Shown: positions 1 through 7,647 of the stretch, piece by piece
How positions within the stretch are numbered: the first letter of the stretch is position 1
Layout: the number at the start of each line of letters is the position of its first letter
DNA from: Candidatus Bathyarchaeota archaeon
GTDB lineage: Archaea; Thermoproteota; Bathyarchaeia; Bathyarchaeales; DTEX01
Direction of reading: 5' to 3'
DNA length: 15,733 nucleotides
NCBI GenBank assembly: GCA_003601695.1
Contig: PIYH01000020.1
Location: 1 to 15,733 of the forward strand
Translations under genes and position numbers: made by a program
Notes under the pieces: model-generated
What the model saw: only the letters and a program-made list of their open reading frames with translations
Databases searched by the model: none
What the model was told of the DNA's origin: nothing

Positions 1-186
1 TCCCGATAATATCTTGTATGCTGGAAAGCCCATAATCGTCATTAAAAGTGTACTTTTACCTGAACCGTTCGGTCCAAATAATACATGAACTTCACCTTCC
101 GGTATCTTTAAATTCACGTCTTTAAGCACTATTCTGCCAGAAACCTCAACTGAAAGATTATTGACCTCAAGTATATTCCTAGTCAC
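1..186 (-). CDS. sufC: Fe-S cluster assembly ATPase SufC (partial, C-terminus off the left edge)
   Basis: ABC-type ATPase of the SUF iron-sulfur cluster assembly system; in the family SufC works with SufB/SufD scaffold proteins in the cytoplasm. The 62 visible N-terminal residues contain a Walker A motif, GPNGSGKST, preceded by an ABC N-terminal strand pattern (LEVNNLSVEV). Walker A is followed by MGFPAYKILSG, which resembles the SufC pattern 'G-P-Y-x-x-x-x-G' rather than a transporter ATPase. No membrane segment is seen. The start is GTG at 186, because an in-frame TAA lies two codons upstream; a purine-rich GGAAGGG lies about 8 nt ahead. It follows the agmatinase gene by about 70 bp on the same strand and may be co-transcribed, or use the AT-rich ATTAATTAAG near 226-235. 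Walker B and the signature motif are outside the window, so a generic ABC ATPase is not fully excluded. sufB would be expected further left. Confidence 0.8.
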   Translation of the reverse strand, partial: MTRNILEVNNLSVEVSGRIVLKDVNLKIPEGEVHVLFGPNGSGKSTLLMTIMGFPAYKILSG

Positions 187-256
187 GTCTTATTCCCTTC
201 CGCGCCGAGACTGCATATCAACAGCTCTTAATTAATGTTTTGAAGAAGCTCATTTT

Positions 257-1156
257 CTATGCTATGTGCTTGTCTCTGAAATCGTTTATGAGGGATAAGA
301 TTTCAAAAATTATTTTTGCAGCAACTATAGCTGTTACTCCACTATCATAGTGCGGCGTAGCCTCTACGAGATCAAATATCAGTAGTCTTTCAAGGTTAAG
401 ATTCGAGATTATCTCTAGTAATTGATAGGTTGATATTCCTTCCGGCTCCGGCGTCTGAACGGCTGGAGCGAAAGCTGGATCTAAAACATCAAGGTCCAGC
501 GATAAATAGAGGGGCTTCTCCTCTCCAATTAATTTATTAATTTTATGAGAGATATCATCTGGTTTCTTGCAATTAATCTCGTATGAAGATATAAAGCATA
601 TCCTATTCTTCTTGGCGTATGCTATTTCTTCTTTACACGCAGCACGCGTTCCAACCATAATTATGTGCTGCGGCTTTACATCCTCGTGGATCCGCCGCAT
701 GACTGTTGCATGGGAGATCTTCCGCCCCATATACTCGTCTCTAAGGTCTAGATGCGCATCGAAGCATAAAACATTAAAGTCTTCTCTCATGCCTCTGGCT
801 GAGCCTAACGTGATAGTATGTTCTCCTCCAATTAAAATAGGCGTTTTTCTCATGCTTAGAACCTCGTCTGTAACGAGCTCGATTCTCCTAAGAGTCTCCT
901 CTACATTCGCACTTACATGCAAGTCTCCAGCATCATGAATCTTCAAGTCATCTACGTTTTTCCACGTTCTGAAGCTAAGGTCTTCGATATTCAGTGAGGC
1001 TTCTCTTATGGCTGATGGAGCGAATCTTGAGCCTGATCGATAAGAGCTTGTATAATCGATTGGAACACCTATGATTACGTATTCAGAATCTTTAAACCCG
1101 CATGTAGCCCCACCGAATTTTAAAGCGGATGTCGTGTAAAGCTTAAGGTAGCTCAT
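257..1156 (-). CDS. speB: Agmatinase-family ureohydrolase (SpeB-like)
   Basis: Binuclear manganese ureohydrolase, most likely agmatine to putrescine plus urea, a cytosolic polyamine-synthesis step. The 299-residue protein has every metal-binding motif of the arginase/agmatinase family: GGEH (residues 110-113), DAHLDLR (133-139), DLDVLD (221-226) and the late Glu in FDLVEATP (about 265). The loop after DLDVLDP reads APAVQTPEPEG, close to the archaeal agmatinase form but not identical to the bacterial APGTGTPEPGG. I chose the ATG at 1156 rather than an in-frame TTG at 1180, because GAGGAG sits 10 nt before the ATG and would lie inside the longer form. It ends in TAG, so TAG works as a stop in this genome. 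It lies 54 nt downstream of the DUF6807 gene on the same strand. Family assignment is firm; substrate (agmatine rather than arginine, formiminoglutamate or guanidinobutyrate) is inferred. Confidence 0.88.
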   Translation of the reverse strand: MSYLKLYTTSALKFGGATCGFKDSEYVIIGVPIDYTSSYRSGSRFAPSAIREASLNIEDLSFRTWKNVDDLKIHDAGDLHVSANVEETLRRIELVTDEVLSMRKTPILIGGEHTITLGSARGMREDFNVLCFDAHLDLRDEYMGRKISHATVMRRIHEDVKPQHIIMVGTRAACKEEIAYAKKNRICFISSYEINCKKPDDISHKINKLIGEEKPLYLSLDLDVLDPAFAPAVQTPEPEGISTYQLLEIISNLNLERLLIFDLVEATPHYDSGVTAIVAAKIIFEILSLINDFRDKHIA

Positions 1157-1210
1157 TTTACTGTTTCTCCTCAGCGGCAAAGAATAGCCACATATAATCC
1201 TCGCCTAAAT

Positions 1211-2491
1211 TTACTGGACAATGATTCTCGGCGGCTTAACCCACTCCCACCATTTCTCCTCAACTCTTCCTTCTTTCTCGTCTCCTCGATGAATATATAT
1301 TCTATAGCGCATATCCAGCTTGTCTCCTCTTGCTTTCGAAAGAAATACTGGACCCTGATCCGGCCATTCAGGCTTCTTGTCATAGAAGGGATTAGATGCG
1401 AAGAGACCATATGCTCGTACATGCCATCCGGTTGGATGCCTAATGTTACCCGGGTGATCCATAGCAGCTATACCATTAATCGGCCCTCCCGGTACAACAG
1501 GCCCGTAATAGTCAACCCATCTTGCCTGTCGACCCCAGCACTCCCTTTCTGTTCTTCTTCCTTCAGAATTCACTATCGTGCCTCCAGATATTTCACGCAT
1601 GCTATCCGCAACTCTGATGACGAGCGGGCCATTCTCTTTCGCCATCTCTTTATGTTCAACATCCGCAGCTATTATCACTTCATCTACTACTGGCTCCATG
1701 ACTGTGTGAATATCGATCAGCCGTGTCGGTGACACATTCCATATAGTAATCGTTCTCATCTCCTTCATTAAGACCTTTCCTTTAGTCTTTATTCTCCATT
1801 GACTTCTATTATGGGATATACGCTCTAATTCATCGTTCTGCTTCCAAATATTCTCCTCTTCTATCTTTCCGAAGACAGGTCCCTCCTCGATCCGCGTGAA
1901 TCTCTGATGAATCACCCTGCCATGTCTAGGATTGCCTATCTCCCCTAAAGCCCAGAAGTTTATTCCCGGCTCTCCCTTCTTTCCAGAAACATCGCCTAAT
2001 GCGATGTTTATGCCCTTATGGTGTGGATGATCTCCAAAATTTGGTATATGTCTAACAACATTCAGTCCATCAGGTCCAATAACCGGATATAGAAATGGTC
2101 TTTCATAAGCCTCGTTATATACATAATTGGTAACATGTATTCCATTAACGAATACTTCTAGCTGATAGTCTCCCCTATCCCATACCTCAACGCCTCTAGG
2201 AAAATCATAGCTGCGTATCCGATTTTTTCCAACGATTATCTCTATACTTCTATGCGCATGACTCGGATGTATCCATGAGAGAGTTCCTTTAAGTCTTTCA
2301 CGGTCGGTTGGTGAAAATTGGCATGGAATTGTTCTTCCAGTCGCTTTATCAATAATTCTGATCGAAGAGCTGCTGAATTTCTCCTTATCAGCTCTTTTTA
2401 GGTATTCCTCAAAATCTATCTCTACAGATGCTGGGAAGAGATAGTGCTCTCTTTCTTCAAAATCTATTTCCAGACTAATCTTACTCGTCAC
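1211..2491 (-). CDS. DUF6807 ('PmoA' Pfam family) protein, probably glycan-related
   Basis: A 426-residue protein of the family formerly named 'methane oxygenase PmoA' and now DUF6807. The motif RPFLYPVIGPDG (131-142), the His-rich DHPHHKGI (154-161), and a late block around GWHVRAYGLFASNPF match what I know of this family. No signal peptide, transmembrane segment or particulate methane monooxygenase helix is visible, so it is not a methane-oxidation subunit. Family members commonly sit in carbohydrate-utilisation loci of bacteria; the biochemical role is not established. The first ~95 residues look like a beta-rich accessory domain. The start is GTG at 2491: the ATG 14 nt upstream is out of frame and stops at once. 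The Shine-Dalgarno is weak. It faces away from the fucosidase remnant across about 119 bp, which suggests both once belonged to one sugar-catabolic cassette. Family call is good; function is unknown. Confidence 0.75.
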   Translation of the reverse strand: MTSKISLEIDFEEREHYLFPASVEIDFEEYLKRADKEKFSSSSIRIIDKATGRTIPCQFSPTDRERLKGTLSWIHPSHAHRSIEIIVGKNRIRSYDFPRGVEVWDRGDYQLEVFVNGIHVTNYVYNEAYERPFLYPVIGPDGLNVVRHIPNFGDHPHHKGINIALGDVSGKKGEPGINFWALGEIGNPRHGRVIHQRFTRIEEGPVFGKIEEENIWKQNDELERISHNRSQWRIKTKGKVLMKEMRTITIWNVSPTRLIDIHTVMEPVVDEVIIAADVEHKEMAKENGPLVIRVADSMREISGGTIVNSEGRRTERECWGRQARWVDYYGPVVPGGPINGIAAMDHPGNIRHPTGWHVRAYGLFASNPFYDKKPEWPDQGPVFLSKARGDKLDMRYRIYIHRGDEKEGRVEEKWWEWVKPPRIIVQ

Positions 2492-2540
2492 CCTAAATCA
2501 TCCCTAAATGCCTTGAATTGAAACCTCCAGTATCTAATAG

Positions 2541-2552
2541 ATTTTAAAAATA
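2541..2552 (-). promoter_or_regulatory. Probable TATA element for the DUF6807 gene
   Basis: The minus strand reads ATTTTTAAAAT about 50-60 nt ahead of the GTG start at 2491, which would place transcription initiation near 2520. It lies in the AT-rich core shared with the opposite-strand fucosidase remnant. Assigned by eye from base composition and spacing. Confidence 0.35.
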
Positions 2553-2567
2553 TTTAAAGAAAAGCCC

Positions 2568-2576
2568 CTTTAAATC
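2568..2576 (+). promoter_or_regulatory. Probable TATA element for the fucosidase remnant
   Basis: CTTTAAATC lies about 35-43 nt before the ATG at 2611. A clear GGAG Shine-Dalgarno (2601-2604) has 6 nt spacing to that ATG. The expression signals therefore look intact although the coding sequence is broken. Confidence 0.35.
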
Positions 2577-2610
2577 TCTACCGAGATAAGTGTTGTGATA
2601 GGAGTTGTTT

Positions 2611-3044
2611 ATGTTTAGAAGCGAACGTGATAAAAGGATGGCTTGGTGGCGGGAAGCAAGATTTGGAATGTTCATCCATTGGGGACTCTATTCGATACCT
2701 GCGGGAATGTAGAAAGGAAAGATGATTTCAGGAATAGGCGAATGGATTCAGTTCAATGCCAGAATACCTGTCTAGGAATATGGGAAACTTGCTGAGCATT
2801 TCAACCCTGTTAAGTTCGATGCTGCTGAATGGGTTAAGATTGCGAAGGAGGCTGGAATGAAGTATATAATTATAACGGCGAAGCATCATGATGGATTCTG
2901 CATGTTTCATAGTGAGCTTACAGATTATAATGTTGTGGATGCAGCCCCCTTTAAGCGTGACCCATCAAACCCTTAGATCCAGTGGATAACGTTATTGTTC
3001 TAGAGATGAAGAACAAAAGTGGCCATAGTGTAGAACTTACATAA
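2611..3044 (+). pseudogene. Decayed GH29 alpha-L-fucosidase remnant
   Basis: From ATG 2611 the frame encodes a typical GH29 alpha-L-fucosidase N-terminus: RFGMFIHWGLYSIPAG, then GEWIQFNARIPV, AEHFNPVKFDAAEWV, and the substrate-binding KHHDGF block, ending near PFKRDPSN. Two in-frame TAG codons interrupt it, at 2710-2712 (codon 34, where relatives often have Trp, one base from TGG) and 2773-2775 (codon 55, where Lys or Glu is expected). Family resemblance stops near 2970. A different frame starting at 2973 reads LDPVDNVIVLEMKNKSG and ends at TAA 3042-3044; this resembles a fucosidase C-terminal beta-strand, suggesting an internal deletion plus frame change. GH29 enzymes are usually over 400 residues, so the middle, including the catalytic nucleophile region, is gone. 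The N-terminal assignment is strong; the C-terminal scrap is tentative. A functional product is very unlikely. Confidence 0.85.
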
Positions 3045-3055
3045 GTAGTGTAGAA
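3026..3055 (+). repeat. 10-bp direct repeat with 20-bp period
   Basis: TAGTGTAGAA occurs exactly at 3026-3035 and 3046-3055, at the ragged end of the fucosidase remnant. It may be a trace of the rearrangement that destroyed the gene, or chance. Confidence 0.5.
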
Positions 3056-3077
3056 GATGCTGGAGATTTTCAAGATA

Positions 3078-3650
3078 TCATCGTGCGTGTAGGGCTATTC
3101 TCTCCATTTCATTTCGTCTCTGCACGGCGTAGCTTTCCGAGGACTTGTTGGCAGCGGCGATTATCTCCTCCGCTAAGCATTCTTCGAAGGGTTTCGGATT
3201 GCTGAAAGCAGCTTTTCTCGCTCCATCAGCAATAAACCTTAAGGCGAGGTCAACTCTCCGCTGAGGAGAAATGTCCACAGCTTGCTGATACGCGATTCCT
3301 CCATAACTTATTCTAGTGGTATCTTCGCATGGAGCCGCATTTTCTATAGCCCTGACAAGAACCTGAACTGGATTCTCTCCGGTCCGCAGATGAATTATCT
3401 CGAAGGCATTTTTGACGAATTTCAGTGCTCTAGTTTTCTTTCCAGCATTCTTTCCAGGTCTCATAAGATTATTTGCTAATCTCTCAACTATGTTGAGCTT
3501 TGACTTATAAAATCTATGATGTTCATGCCTACCCATTGTGTGAGGGACATAGATGGGTCTAAGCGATATGTAAGCCTTTAGCCCCATATCCTTTACTTCG
3601 ACATCCTCCAAACTCCACTTTCCGAAGAGCTTAAATTTCGGCATGCCCAT
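3078..3650 (-). CDS. rps7: 30S ribosomal protein S7 (uS7), archaeal type
   Basis: Small-subunit head protein that contacts the 3' major domain of 16S rRNA and the E/P-site region. The 190-residue length and the motifs GENPVQVLVRAIENAAP (about 93-109), DISPQRRVDLALRFIADGA and CLAEEIIAAA are characteristic of archaeal S7, which is longer than the bacterial protein. The start is ATG 3650; a second ATG two codons later is possible, and no strong Shine-Dalgarno separates them. The gene follows argF by 60 nt on the same strand. A minus-strand TTAAATA at 3701-3707 could supply its own promoter. Archaeal rps7 normally lies in the rpoB-rpoA-L30-nusA-S12-S7-EF1A cluster, so its placement between argF and a pseudogene is unusual. 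No missing conserved blocks were noticed. Confidence 0.96.
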   Translation of the reverse strand: MGMPKFKLFGKWSLEDVEVKDMGLKAYISLRPIYVPHTMGRHEHHRFYKSKLNIVERLANNLMRPGKNAGKKTRALKFVKNAFEIIHLRTGENPVQVLVRAIENAAPCEDTTRISYGGIAYQQAVDISPQRRVDLALRFIADGARKAAFSNPKPFEECLAEEIIAAANKSSESYAVQRRNEMERIALHAR

Positions 3651-3700
3651 CTGTTTTCCAGCCTTCTCAGCGGCTCTTTATTCATGAAATCAAACGCCGT

Positions 3701-3708
3701 TATTTAAG
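3701..3708 (-). promoter_or_regulatory. Possible TATA element for rps7
   Basis: The minus strand reads CTTAAATA just after the argF stop codon, which would put initiation near 3678 and leave a leader of about 28 nt before ATG 3650. It may be redundant with read-through from argF. Confidence 0.3.
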
Positions 3709-3710
3709 GG

Positions 3711-4655
3711 TTATGAAAACCTTAAGTCTCTTCTCAGCGTCATGGCGAGTATAGCCTTCGCTGTATGCAACCGGTTCTCAGCTTCATCCCAAACGACCGA
3801 ATGGGGACCATCTATGACTTCATCCGTAACTTCTTCATTTCGATGTGCCGGTAGACAGTGCATAAAAAGAACTTTGTCAGAAGCTACTTTCAAGAGTTCA
3901 GAGTTCACTTGATACTTCGGCAGAAAGATGGATAGTCTCTCTTCACGTTCAGCCTCCTTACCCATTGAGACAAACGTGTCCGTATAGATAACATCAGCAT
4001 CTATACATGCTTCATATGGATCTCGAAGAATCCTTATCTTCGACCCGCTTTCTTTCAAGTTTTTTTCGGCGAACCTTACGGCTTCATCAGATGGCTCATA
4101 CCCTGAAGGACACGCTATAGATAGATCTATTCCCATCTTACTACAGCCTATGAGAAGTGAGTTGCAAACATTATTTCCATCCCCTATATACGCAACCTTC
4201 AATCCTTTCAGAGAGCCAAATTTCTCCCATATAGTGTATAGGTCAGCGACTATTTGGCATGGATGATACATATCAGATAAGGCGTTTATAACTGGTATAT
4301 TCGCATATCTAGCCATCTCCTCTAGATCAGAATGCTTATAAACACGGGCTACGATCGCACCGACGTACCTGCTTAGAACACGAGCTGTATCGGCTATAGT
4401 TTCACCTCTACCTAGCTGCGACTCTCTCCACCCTAGGCATATTGGATACCCACCTAGCTGGTTTACAGCAACCTCAAAAGAAACTCTTGTTCGCGTAGAA
4501 TGCTTCTGGAAAAGAAGGACTATGGACTTGCCGGAGAGAATGCTTTCCTCATCTATACCTAAAGAATTTTCTTTGAATTTTCTAGTGAGCTCGAGTATCT
4601 CAGATATCTCGTTCGCTGTGAATCCCTGCAATGTGAGAAAATCTCGTTTCTTCAA
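3711..4655 (-). CDS. argF: Ornithine carbamoyltransferase
   Basis: Catalyses carbamoyl phosphate plus ornithine to citrulline in arginine biosynthesis, in the cytosol. The 314-residue protein shows the carbamoyl-phosphate motifs STRTR (53-57) and HPCQ (131-134). The ornithine-specific SMG loop (230-232) and HCLPA (266-270) separate it from aspartate carbamoyltransferase. N- and C-domains are full length with no lost catalytic residue. The start is TTG at 4655: the protein has no Met until about residue 129, the overlapping ATG just upstream is out of frame and stops after two codons, and GGGAG sits 9 nt ahead. It lies 98 nt downstream of leuS on the same strand, with a possible promoter of its own in the gap. 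argG and argH are not in the window. Citrulline synthesis is the expected direction; catabolic use cannot be excluded. Confidence 0.95.
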   Translation of the reverse strand: MKKRDFLTLQGFTANEISEILELTRKFKENSLGIDEESILSGKSIVLLFQKHSTRTRVSFEVAVNQLGGYPICLGWRESQLGRGETIADTARVLSRYVGAIVARVYKHSDLEEMARYANIPVINALSDMYHPCQIVADLYTIWEKFGSLKGLKVAYIGDGNNVCNSLLIGCSKMGIDLSIACPSGYEPSDEAVRFAEKNLKESGSKIRILRDPYEACIDADVIYTDTFVSMGKEAEREERLSIFLPKYQVNSELLKVASDKVLFMHCLPAHRNEEVTDEVIDGPHSVVWDEAENRLHTAKAILAMTLRRDLRFS

Positions 4656-4693
4656 GGCATTCTTCTCCCTAATATTCTAGAATGAAGCAGAGG

Positions 4694-4702
4694 CAATATA
4701 TG
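4694..4702 (-). promoter_or_regulatory. Probable TATA element for argF
   Basis: The minus strand reads CATATATTG in the leuS-argF gap. Normal archaeal spacing would place initiation near 4672, giving a leader of about 17 nt before the TTG start. Confidence 0.4.
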
Positions 4703-4725
4703 TTTTTGATCTTCAGCGACAAGTT

Positions 4726-4739
4726 ACCATTATGATGGT
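4726..4739 (-). repeat. Inverted repeat ACCAT-4-ATGGT upstream of argF
   Basis: A perfect 5-bp inverted repeat with a 4-base centre lies about 30 bp upstream of the argF TATA element and 15 bp past the leuS stop. No T-run follows on the minus strand, so it does not look like a terminator. A regulator site is possible but unproven. Confidence 0.4.
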
Positions 4740-4753
4740 TTTTCTTTAGAGGA

Positions 4754-7642
4754 TTATTCTATGTATATTGCGGGGCGATATGGCTTTGCTAGGTTAGCTC
4801 TATTCATAGGATCATAACGCTTCGAGTCGTCCTCATTGTATATTAAGATTTCAGCCTTAAACTCTTTCTCGAAGAGCTCTTTAGCTTCGTTTAGGAGCGC
4901 TTCTTCATCTATCCTCTTAGCCTTAACTCTCCTTCTCTTCTGATCCTCCGACATGACGTTTATCTCTGGCAATAGTTTTCCAACGTAGGCTGAGATCTTT
5001 TTGGCTTTCTCTCTCAATTCTTGATCCTTCATGAGTGCTCTCATCACGTCTCTTATCTCAACCCTAGCTGATAATGCTTTTCTCAAAATCTCAAGGTAGA
5101 CTTTCCATTTCCAATCGGCAGCAACATAATAGCAGATTCTCTTCGGCGTCTTTTTCGTTGCCTCCATTATATTTAAAGTATCGTTTATTAAGCTTCTGAT
5201 TATATCTTCAGACTCCTCAGCGGCTACATCAACCTTTTCCTTATCATAGACGGGCCATTCAGCCACGGATATAAAGCCCTTCCTCTTTAAGAGACGCCAC
5301 ATTTCCTCGCATACATGTGGTGTAAAGGGAGCTAGAAGCCTAACCCAGACATCAGCAACTTTCTTCAGCGTCTTTGGGTTAGGCTTATCGACGCGTCGAA
5401 GATACCAGCGGATATCATTCCAAACCTCGAAGAACGCGATCTCTGCAGCTGTCCTAGTCTTTAGGTTTTCTATGGCTTCAGAGACTGCCTTTATTCTTCC
5501 TTGAAGAACTGAGATTAACCATCGATCTATGCTTCTCGGCTTATCTTCCCCTTGCATGCTGGCTATCTCATTTATAAACCTATATAGGGAGCGTAGCTTC
5601 GAATCTATGCTTTTCGCATTCTCAGCTCGCCAATCAGGATCTTCCATGTCCTCCGCGCCGAGTATCAACGTCATTCTTGTAACGTCAGCCCCGAACTCGT
5701 CGACGGTCTTACTTAACGTTAAAAAGTTACCCTTAGACTTCGACATTTTCTTTCCTTCTATTAGAAGCATGCCATTAACGCCTATTGCTCTAGGCCAGTA
5801 TTTTTGAGGAAACAATGCTACATGCTGAAATATGAAGAAAGATAAATGATTTGGAACTAGCTCCTTTGCTGATACCCTCAAATCTACCGGGTACCAGTAT
5901 GTAAACTCATCTCTCATCTCTCGGATTATTGAGGCGTCTATTCCGGAATCCTTAGCGAGGGCATCGGGATCTCCAATGCCTAAGAAAATATGATCGAAAA
6001 CCTCATTTGTCAACTGTTCAGCTTTTATGTTATATTTACGAATATGCTTGACAATCGTATAGAATGCCATATAAATAGTTGAGTCACTGAGAGTTTCGAC
6101 TATCCAGTCTGGACTCCAAGGAAGAGGCGTTCCCAAACCAGTTCGTCGGGCGCATGCCCAGTCTCTAAGCCAGTCGATTTTGTCGTGAAAATATGCTCTA
6201 GCGGTCTCTGGAAATATCTTTGCTCTATCCACGGCTTCATGAGCTAGCTTCTTCCATTCAGGATCTGAATACTTAAGGAACCACTGATCTGAGAGTATCT
6301 TAACGATACATCTGGTTGTACATCTACACACAACCTTTTCTGGGAGATCATACATCAAATCCGCAATACCCATCTTTTTGAAGTCCTCTATAAGCTCAGC
6401 CTTGACATCCCGGACTCTCTTTCCCGCATACTTGCCGGTGATTGGCTTTAAAACTCCTGTATGAAATTCCTTCCTGTAAATAATTGATGTAGCCTCATCA
6501 ACTTTCGGGTCAAATTGATCTCTGACGCCCATCTTCTCAACTATCTCGATAGCCGGATAATCGCCATAGCCCTCAACTTTGATGAGTGAGATCGGCTTTA
6601 TGCCCTTTATAACTTCTAGGTCTATACCAAACTTTCTCAGCACCTCAGGCTTATTCATCAAGTCTTTAAGCGCTATCCAGTCTGCTGGAGCGTGTGCTGG
6701 AACACTATATACGACTCCCGTCGCCGACTTCGGATCTACGAACCATCCTGGGAGTATCGGGAGATTCCTTCCACTTATGGGATCTACAAAGTATTTGCCT
6801 ATTAGCTCGGATCCCTTAAATTCCCTAAGGATCTTTACTTTCCGCATCTGTTCAGAGAGCTTGAACGCGGCTTCCTTACTGATGATCCATTTTTCATCGT
6901 CAACTATGGCTTCAACGTAAGTAGCATCCGGATTCAAAAACATATTCGTAACGCCATAAATAGTTTCAGGTCTAAAAGTAGCAGCTGGCAGATATGCATC
7001 GCCACATTGAAACTTTAAGAGTGTGTATTCCTCAGGTGATACTCCCTCTCCCTCAAGCCGATCATGGTCTCCTGTTGGGCTTTTGCATTTCGGACACCAG
7101 ACAACAGGATGAGTTCCCTTCACGACGTATCCTTTCTTCCTTAAGGTCTCATATTGCCACTCGATGAAACGACTGTAAGCTGGTTCGAGAGAAGTTGTAT
7201 GAAACTCTCTTCTCCAATCGACTGAAAAGCCTATCTCCTTCGCTGCCTCTTTACCCTCCGAAGTATAATACTTAGCCATATAGATAGGGTCGACAAATTT
7301 CTTTAGCTCCTCCTCTGGAACACCATCTATTTCCTTAAGAGCCTTTATGATCTCCTCATCTCCGCTCTGAATACGTAAGGCAGTGCCTACGATGGGCTCT
7401 CCGGTCCAATGCCAAGCCCAAGGAAAGAGGGTGTTAAATCCTCTCATTCTTTTGTAACGTGCATAAACATCGATGCGGGTTGCGGTAAATGCGTGTCCAA
7501 GATGTAAGGGACCATTCATGTAGGGATAGGGAAAAGTTACGAAGCATTTCTTACGTTTTGGATCCGGATCAGCCTCGAAGATTCTATCTTTCTCCCATTC
7601 TCTTCTCCATTTCTCTTCTATCCTTCTCCACTCAAGAGACAT
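4754..7642 (-). CDS. leuS: Leucyl-tRNA synthetase, archaeal/eukaryotic type
   Basis: Class I synthetase that charges tRNA-Leu. The 962 residues show the HIGH-type motif HLGH (47-50) and KMSKS (about residue 632), with a CP1 editing domain between them. CP1 is marked by WCPKCKSPTGDHD, TFRPETIYGVTN (about 225) and HAPADW with its editing Asp (about 318), so post-transfer proofreading is probably retained. The anticodon-binding helical domain and an archaeal C-terminal extension ending DPMNRANLAKPYRPAIYIE follow. The start is ATG 7642, preceded by GGAGGT with 7 nt spacing that lies within the last codons of alaS. Only 5 nt separate the alaS stop from this start, so the two are almost certainly co-translated. 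Length and domain order are normal for the family; no split or frameshift is seen. Confidence 0.97.
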   Translation of the reverse strand: MSLEWRRIEEKWRREWEKDRIFEADPDPKRKKCFVTFPYPYMNGPLHLGHAFTATRIDVYARYKRMRGFNTLFPWAWHWTGEPIVGTALRIQSGDEEIIKALKEIDGVPEEELKKFVDPIYMAKYYTSEGKEAAKEIGFSVDWRREFHTTSLEPAYSRFIEWQYETLRKKGYVVKGTHPVVWCPKCKSPTGDHDRLEGEGVSPEEYTLLKFQCGDAYLPAATFRPETIYGVTNMFLNPDATYVEAIVDDEKWIISKEAAFKLSEQMRKVKILREFKGSELIGKYFVDPISGRNLPILPGWFVDPKSATGVVYSVPAHAPADWIALKDLMNKPEVLRKFGIDLEVIKGIKPISLIKVEGYGDYPAIEIVEKMGVRDQFDPKVDEATSIIYRKEFHTGVLKPITGKYAGKRVRDVKAELIEDFKKMGIADLMYDLPEKVVCRCTTRCIVKILSDQWFLKYSDPEWKKLAHEAVDRAKIFPETARAYFHDKIDWLRDWACARRTGLGTPLPWSPDWIVETLSDSTIYMAFYTIVKHIRKYNIKAEQLTNEVFDHIFLGIGDPDALAKDSGIDASIIREMRDEFTYWYPVDLRVSAKELVPNHLSFFIFQHVALFPQKYWPRAIGVNGMLLIEGKKMSKSKGNFLTLSKTVDEFGADVTRMTLILGAEDMEDPDWRAENAKSIDSKLRSLYRFINEIASMQGEDKPRSIDRWLISVLQGRIKAVSEAIENLKTRTAAEIAFFEVWNDIRWYLRRVDKPNPKTLKKVADVWVRLLAPFTPHVCEEMWRLLKRKGFISVAEWPVYDKEKVDVAAEESEDIIRSLINDTLNIMEATKKTPKRICYYVAADWKWKVYLEILRKALSARVEIRDVMRALMKDQELREKAKKISAYVGKLLPEINVMSEDQKRRRVKAKRIDEEALLNEAKELFEKEFKAEILIYNEDDSKRYDPMNRANLAKPYRPAIYIE

Positions 7643-7647
7643 AAAAT

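Noticed and set aside
1157..1180. Longer agmatinase starting at TTG 1180
   Set aside because: It would bury the good GAGGAG Shine-Dalgarno inside the coding region; ATG 1156 has correct spacing and a sensible N-terminus.
1171..1422. Minus-strand 83-codon open frame overlapping the DUF6807 C-terminus
   Set aside because: It overlaps the 3' part of the DUF6807 gene in another frame and shows no family motif.
1211..2491. Particulate methane monooxygenase subunit A, suggested by the old 'PmoA' family name
   Set aside because: No transmembrane helices and no relation to true membrane PmoA; the motifs are those of DUF6807, a naming artefact.
2728..2910. Minus-strand 60-codon open frame opposite the fucosidase remnant
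   Set aside because: It overlaps clear GH29 coding sequence on the other strand and has no ribosome site or recognisable content.
2611..3044. Read-through of the TAG codons as pyrrolysine or another recoding event in the fucosidase gene
   Set aside because: Agmatinase and AlaRS both end in TAG (LeuRS starts 5 nt after the latter), a third TAG follows at 2974, the catalytic core is missing, and neither site is a Lys-like conserved catalytic position.
4726..4739. Hairpin as a terminator for leuS
   Set aside because: No T-run follows on the minus strand, and the stem is only 5 bp.
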